Notes: generated by a model from the letters alone, not told the origin. 64,000 nt of DNA from Paguma larvata (GCA_030068075.1 CM057826.1:115406746-115470745), one strand, 5' to 3'. Shown: positions 34,531-46,720, counted from the stretch's first letter. Translations and numbers: made by a program.

Positions 34531-35319
34531 TGATCTTATGTAATAAGAAGTTCAGGGATAGATCAAGGTCCAGCCACACTATATCCTCGTATTGCTTTTC
34601 TGTAATTCCTTTGGCTCTGCTCTCTGCTTCTGGGTCAGTTTCATGCGCAGGCTGGTAGCAAGATGCCTGCAGGAGTTCCAGAAGTCTCGGTCAAACCTGA
34701 CAATGTCCAGAGCCAGAAGAAAGAATGTTCTTAGGAGGGAGAATATGTAAACTGATCAATATCTACCCCGGAATTAGGGATGGAGTCTCCTCCTTTGAGT
34801 CACTGGGAAGGAAAGAACACTTGATCAAAACTAGGGAAATGAAGTTGGTTGAGAGACATAGCGTGGCCTGTCTTCTTCAGCTGTGCTGAGACAAAAAGAT
34901 AGAGGTAAGCGATCCCTTTCCTGTGTGTGCCAGCTCAAGCCTGTTTCCCAACACTTTCCCGTGTTCCAGATCTTAGCATTTGGCTAATCTACCCATATAA
35001 TCTGATCCTTCCCCTTCAGCACTGAGCTGTCAGGAGGGCCCTAGCGGGGCCCCAGCCCTATGCCTTGTGAAGCTCAGTCGTAAGTGCTGCCTAGGATAAC
35101 AGCCTATTCTTCCTGATCCCCTTGGCCCAGGCTTGTCATAAATAGGGAAATATTCTCCTTATCCTCACATTCGCTAACCCCAAAACATGAAGATAGCTAG
35201 CACTGAATGGATCTCAAAAATTTGTTATCAGCAAACCTGACTCCTTTCCCTAAGATCACCTTATCCCATTTTTAGTTCTACGATGTTCTTTTTCTATATA
35301 GGATCCCATGGAAATGATA

Positions 35320-35475
35320 TAGTGGGCTTCTGAGTTGCTTGTAAACAGAATCAGATGAGAAGCTTATTAACAATACAGACGCCCCAGCCTGATGCCAAAC
35401 CCAGCTCCTCTATTTTTAACAAGTTCCACAGGTAATTCTGATGCATTGCCAGGTCTCTGAACCATTGCTTTAGCA
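35320..35475. mobile_element. hAT MER5-like fragment
   Basis: 'aacagaatcagatgagaagc', 'ctatttttaacaagttccac' and 'aggtaattctgatgcattgc' resemble the MER5 group. Confidence 0.45.
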
Positions 35476-35555
35476 AGCTGGTAAAAACAAGCAGAGAATT
35501 CCTATCTGGCTGGTAGGAGTCATTTCTGCCATTAAATGTGACCCCTTAGGCAAAC

Positions 35556-36021
35556 TACAGGAGTTCCCCCTCATCCTTGGGGGATGCACTCCGAGACCCC
35601 CAGTAGACGCCCAAATCCACGGATAGCATTGAAATCTATATATACTATGTTATTTTCCTATACATACATACCTATGATAAAGTTTAATTTATTAATTAAG
35701 CACAGCAAGAGATTAACAACAATAACTAAAAATAAAATAGAGCAGATATAACAATATGCTGTAAGAAAAGTTACGTGACTGTGGGCTCTCACTCTCTCTT
35801 AAAACACCTCATTGTGTTGTATTCACCCTTCTTCTGACGATGATATGAGATGATAAAATGCCTGTGTATTGAGGAGAAGTTGAAATGAATGATACAGGCA
35901 TCGAAACATAGCATTAGGCTACTAGTGACCTTCTGACATTAAATCAGAAGAAGGTTCATCTGTTTCTGGACCGTGATTGATTGCTGGTAACTGAAACTGC
36001 ATATAAAGAGGGACTACTGTA
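35556..36021. mobile_element. Tigger-type (pogo/Tc1-mariner) non-autonomous transposon
   Basis: The element 35558-36019 (462 bp) begins CAGGAGTTCCCCCTCAT and ends with the imperfect inverted copy (…AAAGAGGGACTACTG). It is flanked on both sides by the TA dinucleotide this superfamily duplicates (35556-35557 and 36020-36021). The body carries text I associate with a Tigger-derived MITE (tatatatactatgttatttt, cttctgacgatgatatgaga). It encodes nothing. Confidence 0.85.
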
Positions 36022-37104
36022 CTTTCATTCAGTGCCTCAATTTCCCTAGTAATTCGTGCAATACATCTCTACCTGAGAGGCTCTCTGTAGTGTAAAATTC
36101 TTGTTACCTTTCCATTAACCTAGTCCCCCTTCTGGTGGCAGTACCTCAGTGTCCCCAGGCAACTAACTACCCCCCTCCCACTGTAGGCAGACTTGAGAGG
36201 AATGTCAGTCAAGGTGGTCTGAGGCACCCTGGCTGACCAGTGGGCCTAAGACCCACATTTGGCCAACCAGATTTTCTCTGAGGAAATTAAATCTTGAAAC
36301 AAGTGAAAAATAAGCAAAGTTGATTCATCTGGTGTGAGTGACCCCAAAAGTCTGTCTGTTAGTTCCTGCTCCCTGAGCAATCCTGATTCCTTCCTGTGCT
36401 TTCTGAAACCTGGCTTGCCAGCTATTCCTTGGGATCTGGGAGCAAGGTCATGGCCCCTTTCTTTTGCTTAAGTGACCACGGGTTGGTTGGCTCTGTTGCT
36501 TGCCACCGAAGAATCCTGCCAGATCTAGAATTGAGATCTGCGATAGTGTTCTATACGACAATGATGTCAGAGCTTCCACTCTTATAAAGCCATTATGAAC
36601 GATGCTCATAACTAAAGGGGCCATTCTATGGGAAGAGTTTATTTTAATAATGACATCTTTGTTCCAGTAATAATAGACAATAATAGAGACTGAAAGTCCT
36701 CAGTGGGAGAAGGGATTATCCACTGTCCGGCCAAAATATCTTAAATGGAAGCAGGGTTTGGGTAAATACTTTTTATCTAAATGAGGTTCATTGTCCTGGA
36801 CCTTAGGAAAAGAAAGGACAAGAGAAAAAAGAAAAAGGAAAAGTTTGGTTTCAGTTTAAACCAGCTCCCCTTCAGCTGTATCTCACCCTTGTTACACACC
36901 AATTTAAGAGGAGGACTACTCTTTAAGTATTTAAGAGAGGGCTGGAAATTGCAACCGAATATGCATTTTAAGGGGGTGACTATTGCTGAGGAAAGAGCTT
37001 CGGTGATTGAACCTTTTCTTCTCAGCAGCCTCTATTTTATCCCCCACCCCCATCTCACTGTTAGAGTGATTACTAGCTTTTGGTTTTGTTGGAATCTTTG
37101 TTAT

Positions 37105-37285
37105 TATGATTCTAGCTAACAGTTCCTGAGTCCTTCTTGTGAACCAGGCACGGTGCTAGATGTTTTAGATGCATTACTGCATTTAATCTTTACCATGGCC
37201 CTTCAAAGTTAGTATTATCATCAGCAACATTTTACAGAGGGGGAAACTGAGCTCGGTGAGGTTAAGGAATAGGGTTAAGGATCAA
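37105..37285 (-). mobile_element. MIR SINE, minus orientation
   Basis: Reverse MIR: 'gaaccaggcacggtgctaga', 'catttaatctttaccatggc' and 'acagagggggaaactgagct'. Confidence 0.8.
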
Positions 37286-37289
37286 TGAA

Positions 37290-37565
37290 CTCAATCACTT
37301 ATTATTGGTGTGTCCCCATCTGTCCCCAGGCTTTCCTTCACTATGCCCTGTTGCCTTACATGGAAAGTGCCTGCTTAGTCCAGGAAAGTGTATTAAATGT
37401 GGCACTGCCTCTCAAATGCAATGGCAACTGGTCTCCCTGTTCATGTCGTGTTCTCTTCCTGAGCAAACTGTAAGCTCCTTGAGGTCAAGTACCATGTTTT
37501 GTCTTCCACAGTATCATCAGCTCATGTCTGGCACACAGAGGAGGTGCTCAAAAAATGATTGCAAC
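37290..37565 (+). mobile_element. L2 3'-end fragment
   Basis: 'actgtaagctccttgaggtc', 'ttgtcttccacagtatcatc' and 'gtctggcacacagaggaggt' are L2 terminal phrases. Confidence 0.55.
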
Positions 37566-37684
37566 GTCAATCTTGTTGGGTCCTCAGACCTTAAAGAAAA
37601 GGAGGTCAAGACGCCTCTTCTCAGGATATAAAAATTCCAAGTTACCCCTAGAGAATTCGACCAACTCAAAAGTTTGACCAAGCC

Positions 37685-37872
37685 TTTAAACAGTACAGAT
37701 GATTCAGGGGTGCCTGGGTGGTTCAGTCCATTAAGCATCTGACTCCGGCTCAGGTCATGATCTCACTGTCTGTGGGTTCGAGCCCCACGTCAGGCTCTGT
37801 GCTGACAGCTCAGAGCCTGGAGCCTGCTTCGGATTCTGTGTCTCCCTTTCTCTCTGCCCCTTCCCACTCATG

Positions 37873-37903
<31 letters not shown>

Positions 37904-37961
37904 CCCCCCCCCTCAAAAATAAGTAAACATTAAAAAAAATTTTAAACAGCACAGATGATTC
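37685..37961 (+). mobile_element. Felid CAN-SINE with 21-bp target duplication
   Basis: The SINE (37706-37940) is flanked by 'tttaaacagtacagatgatt' plus c at 37685-37705 and the same sequence with one change at 37941-37961. A long CT run (37877-37900) and a C10 run lie before the tail. The near-identical duplication indicates a recent insertion. Confidence 0.97.
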
Positions 37962-38394
37962 TGAACTTGGGGTCCTGGGCAGTGCTTTCCTTTCCAGAAA
38001 AGCTATTCCCATTTCTGGGCACAGTCATGCTTTGGCTTAAGTTTGAGGGAGGAAGTTTCTAAAAACCTAACAGAGAAAGTAGAAGCTGACAGGCTACAGT
38101 ACCAGCCACACTTTCCCCAAGGCCAGCTGCCCCAGAAACGCCCAAATCCAGCTATCATGCTCTCCATTGAGGACAGGGAGCATAAGTTTATTTTATCACT
38201 TTCAGAACTAGAGCTAATCTTTGACTGATACAAGACACGCTGTATATCCTTGTGTGAGTCTCTTTCGTGCCTCAGTTCCTCAGATGTGGAAAACAGCCAA
38301 GTAAGATCATATACAGCCAATCAAAATTTTCTGCCAAGTCTATGTGGTTCCCTTAGGTGGAGTCTCATTAGTTCACTGTTTTTGGTTCAGAGTT

Positions 38395-38600
38395 TGACCT
38401 TTGAGTAAAAAAAACTAAAATCAGGCTTTAGCTGTGCCATGTACCACCCAAGTGACCATGTGCGGAACACTAAGCTCTCAAAGCCTCGGGGGTCCTGCCC
38501 TTTGTTGGGAGAATGGTAAAATGTCATTTTATGTATAGAATGCTTACCCCAGTGCCAGGCACATGATAAGCAGGCAATAAATGATGGCTTAATTATATCT
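38395..38600 (+). mobile_element. MIR SINE
   Basis: 'tagctgtgccatgtaccacc', 'aatggtaaaatgtcatttta', 'ccagtgccaggcacatgata' and 'agcaggcaataaatga' fit forward MIR. Confidence 0.7.
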
Positions 38601-40010
38601 CTGCTGGCTTCACTTAGACGTTTCATTCAAAACAGCCAAACGGTCCAATGTGGTCTTGGTGATTTAAGAGGCAGGTGTGATCTGAAGTCATCCTTCGACC
38701 AGGTATATTATTTCTCAACTTCTAAATTATAAGCAGAATTAATTGGGAATAAAGCAATGAAGCAATAGAGACTTATTTATGATGATGTTTCTATCCTGAG
38801 CTCTCCCTTGGAGAAGGTTCAATGTATCTCTTTTTCTTACTAGATCTATTAAAACCTATTACTCTTACTAAGCCTATCATAACCTGTTATATTTACTATA
38901 TCTACTATTCTTACAAAGATTATTTTGACCATACATCAAGGAAAAGCAACATCGCTATTATATATATATCTTGACTGTTTTATTGTCCAAACTTTCTATT
39001 TTAAGGCTATATTGTAAGGCATGGAACAGGTTTGGTTTTGATCCCGGTGAGCAGATGAAACGTTACTGCTTCCCCCAAAGAGACTCTTAGCAGGCATTCA
39101 AAAATCCCCATCCTGCTTCCTTTTCATTAGATCATTGGTCAGTCCTCTACAGTTTCAAGCCAAACGATTTCAAAGGTTTGAGACACGTCTTAGATCTCAC
39201 TGTCTACAGGCAGGACCATTCGAGAGGGAGAAATACTAACACAGTGACAGGAGAACGCTTTGCTAAAGTTAGGTGTGGCTGTAGGAATTGGGAGCTACTG
39301 GAAGGTAGGCCATAGTCTGTAAGAATCGGAATACGATTTTATGTGTCCCCTTTCCCCCCGCCAGGGACAGGTGACACTGATATGGACATGTAGGGTGAGC
39401 AAAATAACCCTTGTTGTTTTAAGCCCTGAGATTTTAGGGCCCTTGGTATCTACCGCATGCCCTAGTCTATCCTGTCTGATACAGAAAAGATACAAATGCA
39501 GTTGACCGTGAAACAGACACACTCCCGGAGCCACGCCTACTAAATCCTCTCATCTTGGCCCACAATTTCCAGACGCTAGTGGTTTACTGGTTTAGAGAAG
39601 TGAAGCTCTGAATTGCGGTCAACATCGGAATAGTTTTAACAGACCGGTGGAAAGATTCAAAGCGATACTCCTCTGGGCCACTGTGAGGGTGAGAATCGTG
39701 ATTCCTAAATCTGTATTTCCAGCTGGAATTCTCCTCACCTGTCGATAGACTAACCCGCCGACGCCCTGGGGAGAACCCAGAGCAGCCTGTCTCTGCCTCA
39801 GCCTCAGGCATTTCCCAGGTGAGTCGGATAGCGGGGGCTGACCTCAAACTGAGAACATTTGGGGTCATGTCATCGCCCAAGTAGCCCTCACTCACAGGAC
39901 TTTATCATCTGTCCCTCAAGTCTCCAAGGAGGGAGGGCCCAGGGTTAATGCCAGTCTCGTACGGGTCATGAAGAATATTATTATTTTAATTAAAAAAAAC
40001 CCACACATGC
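38601..40010. other. Intergenic sequence, no named repeat
   Basis: No SINE or L1 is visible. ORFs at 39295-39534 and 39584-39895 (minus) show no known domain. Part of 39240-39500 may be an ancient repeat. Confidence 0.3.
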
Positions 40011-40014
40011 TCTA

Positions 40015-40240
40015 AATCTTACTAGTAATAACTGATGATTGTTTGTTGAGTGCTTTCTAAGTGGAATATGCCAAGCACTTTACACCTATCATTTTATTTA
40101 GCCCAAGAACTTGACTGGGTCGACACTAGTAGCTCCTTTTCTACAAATGGAAACAAACAAACAAAAAAAAAACCCCAAGGCTTAGAGCAGTCCAGTAACT
40201 TGCCTAACGTCAGCTAGCCTAGACACAGAAGTTATGCAAA
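40015..40240 (-). mobile_element. MIR SINE, minus orientation
   Basis: Reverse MIR: 'tttgttgagtgctttctaag', 'cacctatcattttatttagc' and a gapped 'aggcttagagcagtccagta' segment. Confidence 0.65.
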
Positions 40241-41059
40241 CCTGGAAGCTGTTCTCTTAGACAAGGCACACTTGATTCCCCCTCCTGGCCAGTGTTCTAT
40301 CTCTCAACCTTCCCCCTGCCCCCCCCCCCCCACAAGACCTAAAACCCTGGAGTTTTCCTAGTCTTCGTTTCATTGCCAGTGACCTGATTACATCATTTCC
40401 GGTCTCAAAACAGCATTGCTTTAGTATATTCCCCCAGGAGAATGAGGCCCTCAACACCTGCTTAGTCTCCTTCTATGCTCAGAGTCTGAGAAACTAACTT
40501 AAGAAAAAACCAAACCAGGTGATCCATGGGGAAAGGAAAAACAAAACCAAAAACCTGGATGGAGAGAAGCTATGTTCCTCTTTGATAACTGTGCACGACT
40601 AACTAGTAACTGAGGAAAGAAAAACTGACCGGGGGGCGAGTAAGAGAGCCTGAGGCAGAAACAGACACTGTGAGCCCAAGGAGGCGGTGGAACCAGAGGC
40701 TCCAGCCAGGAAACGAGGGACGGGAAACAGGATGTCTTTTTTCCAAAGTCCAGAACAAAGCTGACGGGGAGTTTGGCAGGAAGAGGGACCACCATTTCAT
40801 ACTTAGAGTGGAAAAAATACCAAGCACTCAAAATTGAAGATATTTGGGAAGGGATGAGTCATGGAGGAACGGCGATATAGAATATTCGCTTTCTGAGAAG
40901 AGACACTTAATATTCCTGCTCAGCAGTCTTTTCTGACTGGGCTACAGTCCTCGTGCCCCTCAACGGGAAGTCCGGGAAAGGGCTGGAACACTCACCTTGT
41001 TCATTTTGGGATGCTTAACCTGGAAGGCTAACTCTTTTCCCTCTTCTCTGTTTCCTCTT

Positions 41060-41195
41060 TTATATACCGCTGTCTCTCTTCCCGGAAAGCCTCTCCCACC
41101 GCTATTAGCATAGGTATTTCTTCGTTTGTAGGTCATAGCTGAGATGTCCCTTCCTCCAAGGCGCTTTCTCTGACCTTTATTCTGTGGCAGAGAGT
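41060..41195 (+). mobile_element. L2 fragment
   Basis: 'gtcatagctgagatgtccct', 'tcctccaaggcgctttctct' and 'gaccttta' match the L2 part that reads 'cacctcctccaggaagcctt' in the consensus. Confidence 0.45.
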
Positions 41196-41204
41196 GCTAG
41201 TTGC

Positions 41205-41540
41205 CTTTCCAGGATCTATTCTCGCTTCTTTCTTATTAACAGTATTCTAATTTTATTGGTGGTGAAGATCCAGTTAAAGGTACATTTCCCAGCCTCCCTT
41301 GCAAGTGGGTGGCCGTGTGACACAGTTCAAGCCAATGAGATGTGAACAGAAGCTGTTAAATCGCACTTCTGGTTCTTTATAAGGGAAGGGACTGTTCAGC
41401 TGGCAAGCAAGCTAGTCCTATTTGCACTTGGCCCCATCTTCCTGACCTGTTTCTGGGCCGCTGTAATGGGACCAGCACTCCAGCGTCCTCACACTAGGCA
41501 TGAAGTGTCAACAACCACATGCTAATGATGGTACATCAGA
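41205..41540 (+). mobile_element. Ancient LTR-like repeat, family not assigned
   Basis: 'tttcccagcctcccttgcaa', 'gtgggtggccgtgtgacaca', 'caagccaatgagatgtgaac' and 'ttataagggaagggactgtt' belong to a common mammal-wide repeat that I cannot name with certainty. Confidence 0.5.
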
Positions 41541-42214
41541 AACTTGGAAGGAAGCTAAGGCCCTGATGACATTTGTCTCTGAAGAGACAAAGTAGAAAAT
41601 AAGTAACATCTAGATCCACAAAGCAAAGTATAAACTTGCCTTTTGAACTCAAGCTGTTTTGTTGCTATTTCATTCCCTGGACCGAGATTTTGCAGGAGAC
41701 AATGGCACAGCTTTGATGTGGAGGGTTCAATGAAAAGAGAGCCCAGTGATAAAACCGTGAGGATTTTGAAGTTATTAACCACAGACGGAATTGTGATGAT
41801 AGTAATACTTGGTGAGTATCTCCTTTATCTCTAGCCTCTCAAAGTGATTAAGTAATTTCATGTACAACCCATCTCTCTGCTTAGTAACTTCCAGACTTTG
41901 AGCATCCTGAGTGCTCCTCGGGAGGACATCATGCAAATAACAGTTTTGTCTCATGTTTACTTCTGTGTATTGGAAAGAGCCAATCGGAAACTATTTAGAC
42001 TTAGTTCAATTTCTGGAAAATCTTTTCAAGTTGTTACTTTGGCAGGAAAATGTTACCTGGATAAAACATTTGTCAAAATATGATCCACACTTGTTCTCAC
42101 TCACCATTTGATACATTTGCGGAGACAGTGTACAGTCCAGTAAAGCACACATCACGGAAACCTCAATTAGTGGATGTGAAAATGACCATCATCCACCGAT
42201 TTGCAAGCAGCCCG

Positions 42215-42660
42215 TGACTTGGTTTGGGCTCCCCAAAGAGCAGACCAAGAAACAAGGACTGGAGACCAAGTAGTTCATTTAGGAAGTGCAAGGACGCTGG
42301 GAAAGGGTTGGAGAGGTGATAGAGAAAAGGCAGGTAGCCAACGATGGGTGTGTTAGTTGGTCAGCAACTGCAGCAAGTGACTGGGACTTAACCTTGCGAA
42401 GAAACTCTGGGAAGCAGGGTAAAAGGCATCCCTCAGAAGTATCCCGTGGGGAGAGGGGGGCGGTGAGGGAGCCGGGCCACTTTCACACCAGTTCCCATCA
42501 GCCATTGGGCCAGGCTACTTCAGGATGTGAATTCCCCGCAGCTGCTGGAGCAGGGCAGACGGGCCTTCTAGGTCTGGAAAAAGACCTTAGGCACAGAGGT
42601 AACGATGGTGACAACCTGAAGGGTGGAGAACACAAAAAAGCAGTAAGGTCTAAAGGGCAT
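42215..42660 (-). mobile_element. LTR-like repeat, tentative, minus orientation
   Basis: 'cccaaagagcagaccaagaa', 'aaactctgggaagcagggta' and 'gccattgggccaggctactt' look like an antisense LTR. The 125-codon plus-strand ORF (42286-42663) lies in it and is not treated as a gene. Confidence 0.35.
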
Positions 42661-42734
42661 TGATAGTCAACGCTCCAGTCCCCTTCTAGTAAACTCAGAC
42701 ATCAACGAGTTGCATAGGTGACAGAGAAGAGGTT

Positions 42735-42839
42735 TTAGATGCACATGGACAAATTTTTTTGCTCTTAATAGTTATAATGGAAAGAGACTAAGTGTCCGTC
42801 AACTGATGAATGGATAAAGAAGATGTGGTATATATATAC

Positions 42840-42888
<49 letters not shown>

Positions 42889-43265
42889 ATGGAATACTAT
42901 GCAGCAATGAGAAAGAATGAAATCTGGCCATGTGTGGCAACATGGATGGAACTGGAGGATATTATGCTGAGTGAAATAAGTCAGGCAGAGAAAGACAGAT
43001 GCCATATGTTGTCACGCATAGGTAGGCTTTGGAAGACCTAGCAGAGAACCAGGGGGGAGGGGAAGAGGGGAAGGGGGAAAAAAAAAGCCACAAAGAGGAA
43101 GGGAGACATGACAGGAGAGACTCTCAAAGAATAAGAGAGAACTGAGGGGAGAGATGGGTGTGGGAGGGGAGAGAGTGGGTGATGGGCACAGAGGAGGGCA
43201 CTCGTTGGATTGAGCACTGGGTGTTGTATAGAAACCAATTTGACAACAAATTATTTTTAAAAAAT
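42735..43265 (+). mobile_element. Carnivore L1 3' end with expanded TATA array
   Basis: The young-looking L1 3' terminus runs from 'gtccgtcaactgatgaatgg' through 'tggaatactatgcagcaatg', 'atggatggaactggaggata' and 'ggagggcactcgttggattg' to 'gacaacaaattattttt'. The short TATA site in the middle has grown to about 59 bp (42829-42887). Confidence 0.88.
42829..42887. repeat. (AT)n array inside the L1
   Basis: Nearly pure TA dinucleotides with single C/G interruptions. It is likely unstable. Confidence 0.9.
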
Positions 43266-43584
43266 GAGGCTTAAAGTTTCCTTCTACTTAAAGCAAAAGG
43301 TAGGTTTTCCATTTGTGGAACTGACATAATAGACAGATTGTAAAAGAAATCAAGTAAAACAAAGGTGACCCATGGGTCTAAAGAAAACTGAAAACAGTAA
43401 TTATACAGATGGGACACCAATACGTATAGGTAATGTTTGGGAATCACTCATGGGTGTTTTACTAGTGGCGAAATGGAAACATAAAGCCAGGGTGCTGGGG
43501 GTTCAGTAAATATCTATTCCGTACCCGGCACTCTTCTAGAATCTAAGATCTGTAGAAGGCATGAACCCTGCATCAAGGGTTTGA

Positions 43585-43660
43585 CCAGTAGAGGCAGGAG
43601 CAGGAGCAGTAGTAACAGTAGCAGCGGTTATGGCAGCAGCAGAACAAGAGGAACGGCAGT
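43585..43660. repeat. Degenerate AGC/AGT-rich tract
   Basis: Interspersed AGCAGG, AGTAGT, GCAGCAGCAG units without a pure array. A second tract of similar kind lies at 44015-44060. Confidence 0.6.
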
Positions 43661-43679
43661 GATGCCAGACGGGCGAGGC

Positions 43680-44095
43680 CCCGAGAGGGAAGGCGTCAGG
43701 CTCACCCCGTGAGGGCTCTTGACTTCCCATAAGAAAAAATTCAAGAGCAAGCCATTTAGAGAAAGGGGCAAAGATTTATTAAGTATAGGAGTAAGAAAGG
43801 AGCTACATCCCAGACTAAGTAGTGGTCTCTCCTCCCAGATGAGAACAAAGACTACCCTTGGCCTCTAACGAAGTGTTTTATAAGTTGGTGTTTTTTTTTA
43901 ATGAGATAACCATACAGGAACGGGCCTCCTCTTTAACTTCAGGTTTATCCTTTATGTTGGGTGGGTAGTTTTCCAACTGTCTCAAGGTTGTGGAGTTCCT
44001 CACAGGGAACAATACAGTGGTAGTACCAGCAGTGGTAGCAGCAGCAGTAGTGACGGTCAACAGCTAACGGGGGTTATGCTTACCATCCCCCTACC
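43680..44095 (-). mobile_element. Solitary retroviral LTR-like element, minus orientation
   Basis: The minus strand has an AATAAA polyadenylation signal (in TTAATAAATCTTTGCCCC, about 43775) followed by a C/T-rich U5-like part and text such as 'tggcttgctcttgaattttt'. The upstream part has no gene. Borders are approximate. Confidence 0.45.
44015..44060. repeat. Degenerate AGC/GTA-rich tract
   Basis: 'gtagtaccagcagtggtagc' and 'agcagcagtagtgacgg' form a short trinucleotide-like stretch similar to that at 43585. Confidence 0.6.
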
Positions 44096-44099
44096 CGCC

Positions 44100-45050
44100 G
44101 TCCTCGGGGAAGCTGAACCAGCCTTCATAAAAGTCATGGAACAATAAAAAGTCATGTCTCTGCAGAGAACGAGACACGAGGAGATACTGGGAGATGGTGT
44201 CGGTAAGGTTTCCGAGAAGGGAAAAGAAGCCCTCACTGCAGCATCAGCAAAGACAGCGAGAAGAGTCCCGGCCTGTCAGTGGTCAGGGTCTGGGGACAAG
44301 GAAGGCACAGGCGCAGAGCCTTCATCTACAGGCCCATCTCCTAACTCCACCCAAGTCACAGAGCTGGACTCAGCAGCTGGGGGCAGGAAGGACAGAGAGG
44401 AAGCTGTCCAGCTGCCCCCGAAACGTGCTGTCTCGAGACGCTGCCTTCTTGTGTAAGACCACATAAGATCCAGATGGCAATTTCTGGATTTGTGACTTCC
44501 TATGCAGAAGTCACATTTTCCAGTACATCCTAATTCTATTTGGTATGTGTGTGCGATGGCCAAATGTCATTAACAATGGCCAGGCATGAAATGAAGACAG
44601 TCATTAGGCTCGATGGGCTTAGCAGCTGCACCAGCTCTGTGTCCGTGGAGGGGAGGTGCGCTGTGCAGGAGCCCTGGCAGGGCTGCATCCGAGTGTCATG
44701 GGGCCTCCAGGGACCGTCACTCATCCGTGAGCACAAATCGGGACTGACAGCAACATCACATTCAATCAAGGCCTAGTCTCACCCTCGGAGCCATTGACTT
44801 GCTACAGAAAACACACGAATGGCTTCACTCAGCAAACAAATAGCTGCTTATTTGCATTAGAACTTGAATTTGGATGTTGTTTACTTCACTTAAGCGCAGA
44901 GACAGGAAGTGTATATAGTCTATACCCACACGGTTCTCCATCCCTCTGCTCTCAAACTGGGTCAGCTAAGACTAAAACCCCCAGCGCCACGGGGCAGGCA
45001 GGGGTGAGGTGGCCCATCAGTCACGCGGCCAGGGTCTGGATGCTGGTTCT
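44100..45050. other. Intergenic sequence, no named repeat
   Basis: Moderate GC content with short ORFs on both strands. I recognise no domain or repeat. Confidence 0.3.
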
Positions 45051-45054
45051 GTGT

Positions 45055-45225
45055 CCCACTCTAGCACAAGACCTGGGGACATCTGCTTAGTTTCCCAGAG
45101 CTTAGCTCTTTCTGTAAGATGGGTACAGTGGAAGTACCCACTTCATAGGATTCTCATGAGAATTAAAGGAGGCAAGTTTTTAGCTTGGTGCCTGACATAC
45201 AGCAGGTGGTTTGGCAATGCAGGAT
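45055..45225 (+). mobile_element. MIR SINE
   Basis: 'tttctgtaagatgggtacag', 'cacttcataggattctcatg' and 'agaattaaaggaggcaag' fit the forward MIR. Confidence 0.7.
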
Positions 45226-45329
45226 CATGACTAAGTATGCCGGATTTTTAGTATAGCAGTCTTTACTTAGACTTTGACGTTCTTCTTTGTTGCAGAACAG
45301 GAAGCCAATTGAATAAGGAGACATTACAC

Positions 45330-45640
45330 TGAGGTGCCTCTAACGCCCGGGGGTATAAGTAAGCAAGCAAACCAGACTCAAAGCACGCATATGTCCCCAG
45401 GTTATGAAATCAAAAACCTAAGGGCAACCAATCACAAACAGCCAACTAGGATTTGAGCTATAGCCAGTCAAACACCTTCCTCTCTTGGCTTCTGTACCTT
45501 TTCTGTCTTTCCTGGCTCCAGTCAGCGGAGCGCTCATAACCACTTCCGGTTTGGAGCTGCCTGATTCCAATGGACTTTTGCCCAAATAAACTCCTCGAGT
45601 TTTTAATATGCCTCAGTTTCTCTTTTAACAGTACAAAGAG
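45330..45640 (+). mobile_element. Solitary LTR-like element, plus orientation
   Basis: 'ccaatcacaaacagccaact', 'ctggctccagtcagcggagc', 'gcccaaataaactcctcgag' and 'tatgcctcagtttctctttt' form the U3/R part and end of an LTR. The same family lies in reverse at 24777-25125. The 157-codon minus-strand ORF at 45458-45931 runs across it and is a shadow. Confidence 0.55.
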
Positions 45641-46122
45641 GAATCGACACAAAAACGGGGACAGGATTCGCTCAGATGTGAACCTTACAAGAAGAAAAAG
45701 GAAGAGAGAGGCGGGAGAAGGAGTGAGGTTCTGAAACACCCAACACAAATGGAAGTTAGGAAAAAGAAAGAGCCTGTCGCAAACGTACTCATAAACACAA
45801 ATTAATCTGACCGACAGAGCATAACATTTAAAATCACTTGGCGGGAAAATGCGCATGTTTATTCCTAAATAAAAAGGGAAATGAGACCGAAGATAATTAA
45901 AATGTTTACTGGAAGCGGGAAAGGAAGCCATTCTGCTCTCGCAGGCAGTATCGAAACACTAACACTGATGGCAGTCTCCCGTGGGAGGACGGCCTTCTCC
46001 CACCGCCACCGGCGAGCCATGGTGACAGCTCGTCAGGGGTCTCCTGCTTCCACTTGTGCCCTCGCACAAACCTCAAGTCTCTGCCCAACTGCCAACGTTA
46101 TCTGCTAAAAAACAGAAATTAG

Positions 46123-46297
46123 AGGGGTGCCTGGGTGGCTCAGTCACTTAAACCTCTGACTTTGGCTCAGGTCATGACTTCATGGTTCATGAGTTCGAGC
46201 CCCACATTGGGCTCTGTGCTGACAGTGCAGAGCCTGCTTGGGATTCTCTCTCTCTCCTCTGTCTGCCCCACTCCCCCCAAAAATTAACTTAAAAACA
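46123..46297 (+). mobile_element. CAN-SINE
   Basis: Head 'ggggtgcctgggtggctcag', body 'gggctctgtgctgacagtgc' and a short tail. No clear duplication was found. Confidence 0.92.
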
Positions 46298-46720
46298 TAT
46301 CTATAAATCAGATTATGTTATTGCTCTGCTTCCCATTCTCTGTAAGGGCTTCCCAATGGACTTAAAATAAAATCCATTCTCCCTGCTGTGGCTGAAAGGT
46401 CACGATCAGTTCTTTGAACACCTCTTTGGCCCCATCACACACTGCCATCTTGCTGATGATTCGAAAACAGGCCAAGCTCTTTCCCACTGCAAGGCCTTTC
46501 CCTCCCCCTGGACCACTCCCACCCACATCTTCACCTGCCTGGCTTCCTATAGCCTAGGAGGCTCAGTTCAGACGTCACCCTCTTGGAGAAGCCTTCCTCA
46601 ACCATTCAACCAAATGTTAAGTCTCCTGCCCTAGTCTCTATCCTATTACTTTCTTTTCTTCTCTTTCTAGCATCTTGATGCCAGGCACTAATACCTTATA
46701 CATTTCTTTATGTACTTAGG
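46298..46720 (+). mobile_element. L2 fragment
   Basis: 'tgcttcccattctctgtaag', 'aaaatccattctccctgctg', 'ttcccactgcaaggcctttc' and 'tcacctgcctggcttcctat' follow the L2 3' region. Confidence 0.6.

Noticed and set aside
45458..45931. Minus-strand ORF of 157 codons
   Set aside because: It runs antisense across an LTR-like element into unrelated DNA and is hydrophobic and low in complexity. No domain was recognised.
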